This document shows, in pieces, positions 63,446 to 64,000 of a stretch of DNA of 64,000 nt (position 1 is the stretch's first letter; each line of letters opens with the position of its first letter). Both the position numbers and the translations under genes were made by a program. This stretch comes from Euglena gracilis (Eukaryota > Euglenida > Euglenophyceae > Euglenales): contig CP154954.1 of assembly GCA_039621445.1 (NCBI GenBank), positions 35,883,703-35,947,702 on the forward strand, written 5' to 3'. The notes under the pieces were generated by a model that worked only from the letters and a program-made list of their open reading frames with translations, was not told the origin of the DNA and did no database searches.

Positions 63446-64000
63446 AAAAAACGTTTGCAGTGATCGTTCATACGATTCTGCACCACTTCGAGCACCGCAT
63501 CCGGTGGCCGGTGGATCACGTTGCCTGCCCTTGTGAATTTGTGGAGATCCTCGTCGATTTTCGGCCAGATCTCCTCCAGGTACTTGAACACTGAGGCAAC
63601 GTCATAGTCCTTCGTTTTCGAAGGTTCGGCGGCTTTTACGCCCTTGCCTGCTGGGGGTCCGGCAGATTTTCCGCCTTTGCCTGGAGTTGGCCAAGCGGCT
63701 TTTCCGCCTTTGCCAGGTGGGGCTTTCCCACCTTTCTCCTGGCCTTTTCCTTTCCCCTTACCCTTGCCCTTACCTTTACCCTTACCCTTTGTGTTAGACA
63801 GCCATTCGAATGTCGCCCAGTAATCCCAGTATTCTGGGTCTTCTGGCGTAAACACAGGGTAACTCACGGATTCCGTGCTTGGCGTTCGAGCAAATTCCTG
63901 CTCAGCGTCACCACGATTCGAGTAAACCGGTGCGACTGGGGACGGTCGGGTTTCCCGACGTGCCCGTTCTGCTGTCACGTCTGGCGCTTGCGGAGCTTCC
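63446..64000 (-). pseudogene. X2 N-terminal region, Gly-Lys repeat; continues beyond the window
   Basis: The frame is open from the window edge. It has TPEDPEYWDYWATFEWLSNT, then GK dipeptides repeated nine times, then GKGGK-type repeats, then VFKYLEEIWPKIDEDLHKFT and VVQNRMNDHCKRFLY. The Gly-Lys tract is encoded by CCTTTACCCTTACCC-like hexamers, a simple-sequence expansion. Basic tracts of this kind often bind nucleic acid; that is inference. X1 shows no matching N-terminus, so its assignment to X rests on position. Confidence 0.45.

Overview
The window looks like repeat-rich nuclear DNA of a eukaryote, most likely an alga or other protist. The evidence is a hAT transposase gene broken into exon-like pieces by AG-ending gaps, several LTR and non-LTR retroelements, a tRNA-like SINE head, many small inverted-repeat elements and abundant microsatellites. 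No bacterial-style operon, rRNA gene, functional tRNA gene or confident host housekeeping gene was found. The exact lineage cannot be told from the sequence. Long homopolymer runs of C or G (about 8 to 16 bases) are everywhere and often form the ends or loops of inverted repeats.

Layout. 1-11.7 kb is gene-free and holds short hairpins, microsatellites and two transposon-like units (1.9-2.6 kb and 8.7-9.65 kb). 12.2-15.7 kb is a hAT transposase gene whose last exon is split by a small CAGGGG-ended element. 16.0-19.4 kb is a direct duplication of a 1.18 kb segment; each copy carries the same hAT-like MITE, and the second MITE is itself split by a 0.95 kb element. 19.8-28.5 kb is one 8.7 kb transposon-like unit with long inverted arms full of a near-palindromic GGCGCAAATGCGCC motif. 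29.1-31.9 kb is a fold-back unit built of GACTAGTCGGTCGAC palindromes that encloses about 23 copies of a 77-bp tandem repeat. 33.3-36.4 kb is MITEs and low-complexity repeats.

From 36.4 kb on the window is coding retroelement debris. 36.4-38.0 kb (+) carries a cytosine-5 DNA methyltransferase followed by a retroviral-type aspartic protease. 39.2-54.9 kb holds, on the minus strand, a decayed Ty3/gypsy-like gag-PR-RT-RH-IN set (52.9 to 45.6 kb) and then a large gene of unknown function, here called X (45.6 to 42.8 kb). A young 1.67 kb short LTR element (41.1-42.8 kb) sits just downstream of X. 53-64 kb holds a second X gene cut in two by a 5' truncated LINE (about 61.7 to 56.6 kb), with one X domain inverted.

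The points most worth following are the methyltransferase-protease retroelement, the unrecognised X family (two copies, the same domain order, the same 3' module), the 8.7 kb palindrome-rich transposon and the satellite array held inside a fold-back element. Nearly all coding units carry stops, frameshifts or lost catalytic residues, so this is mainly a record of nested insertions rather than a working gene cluster.
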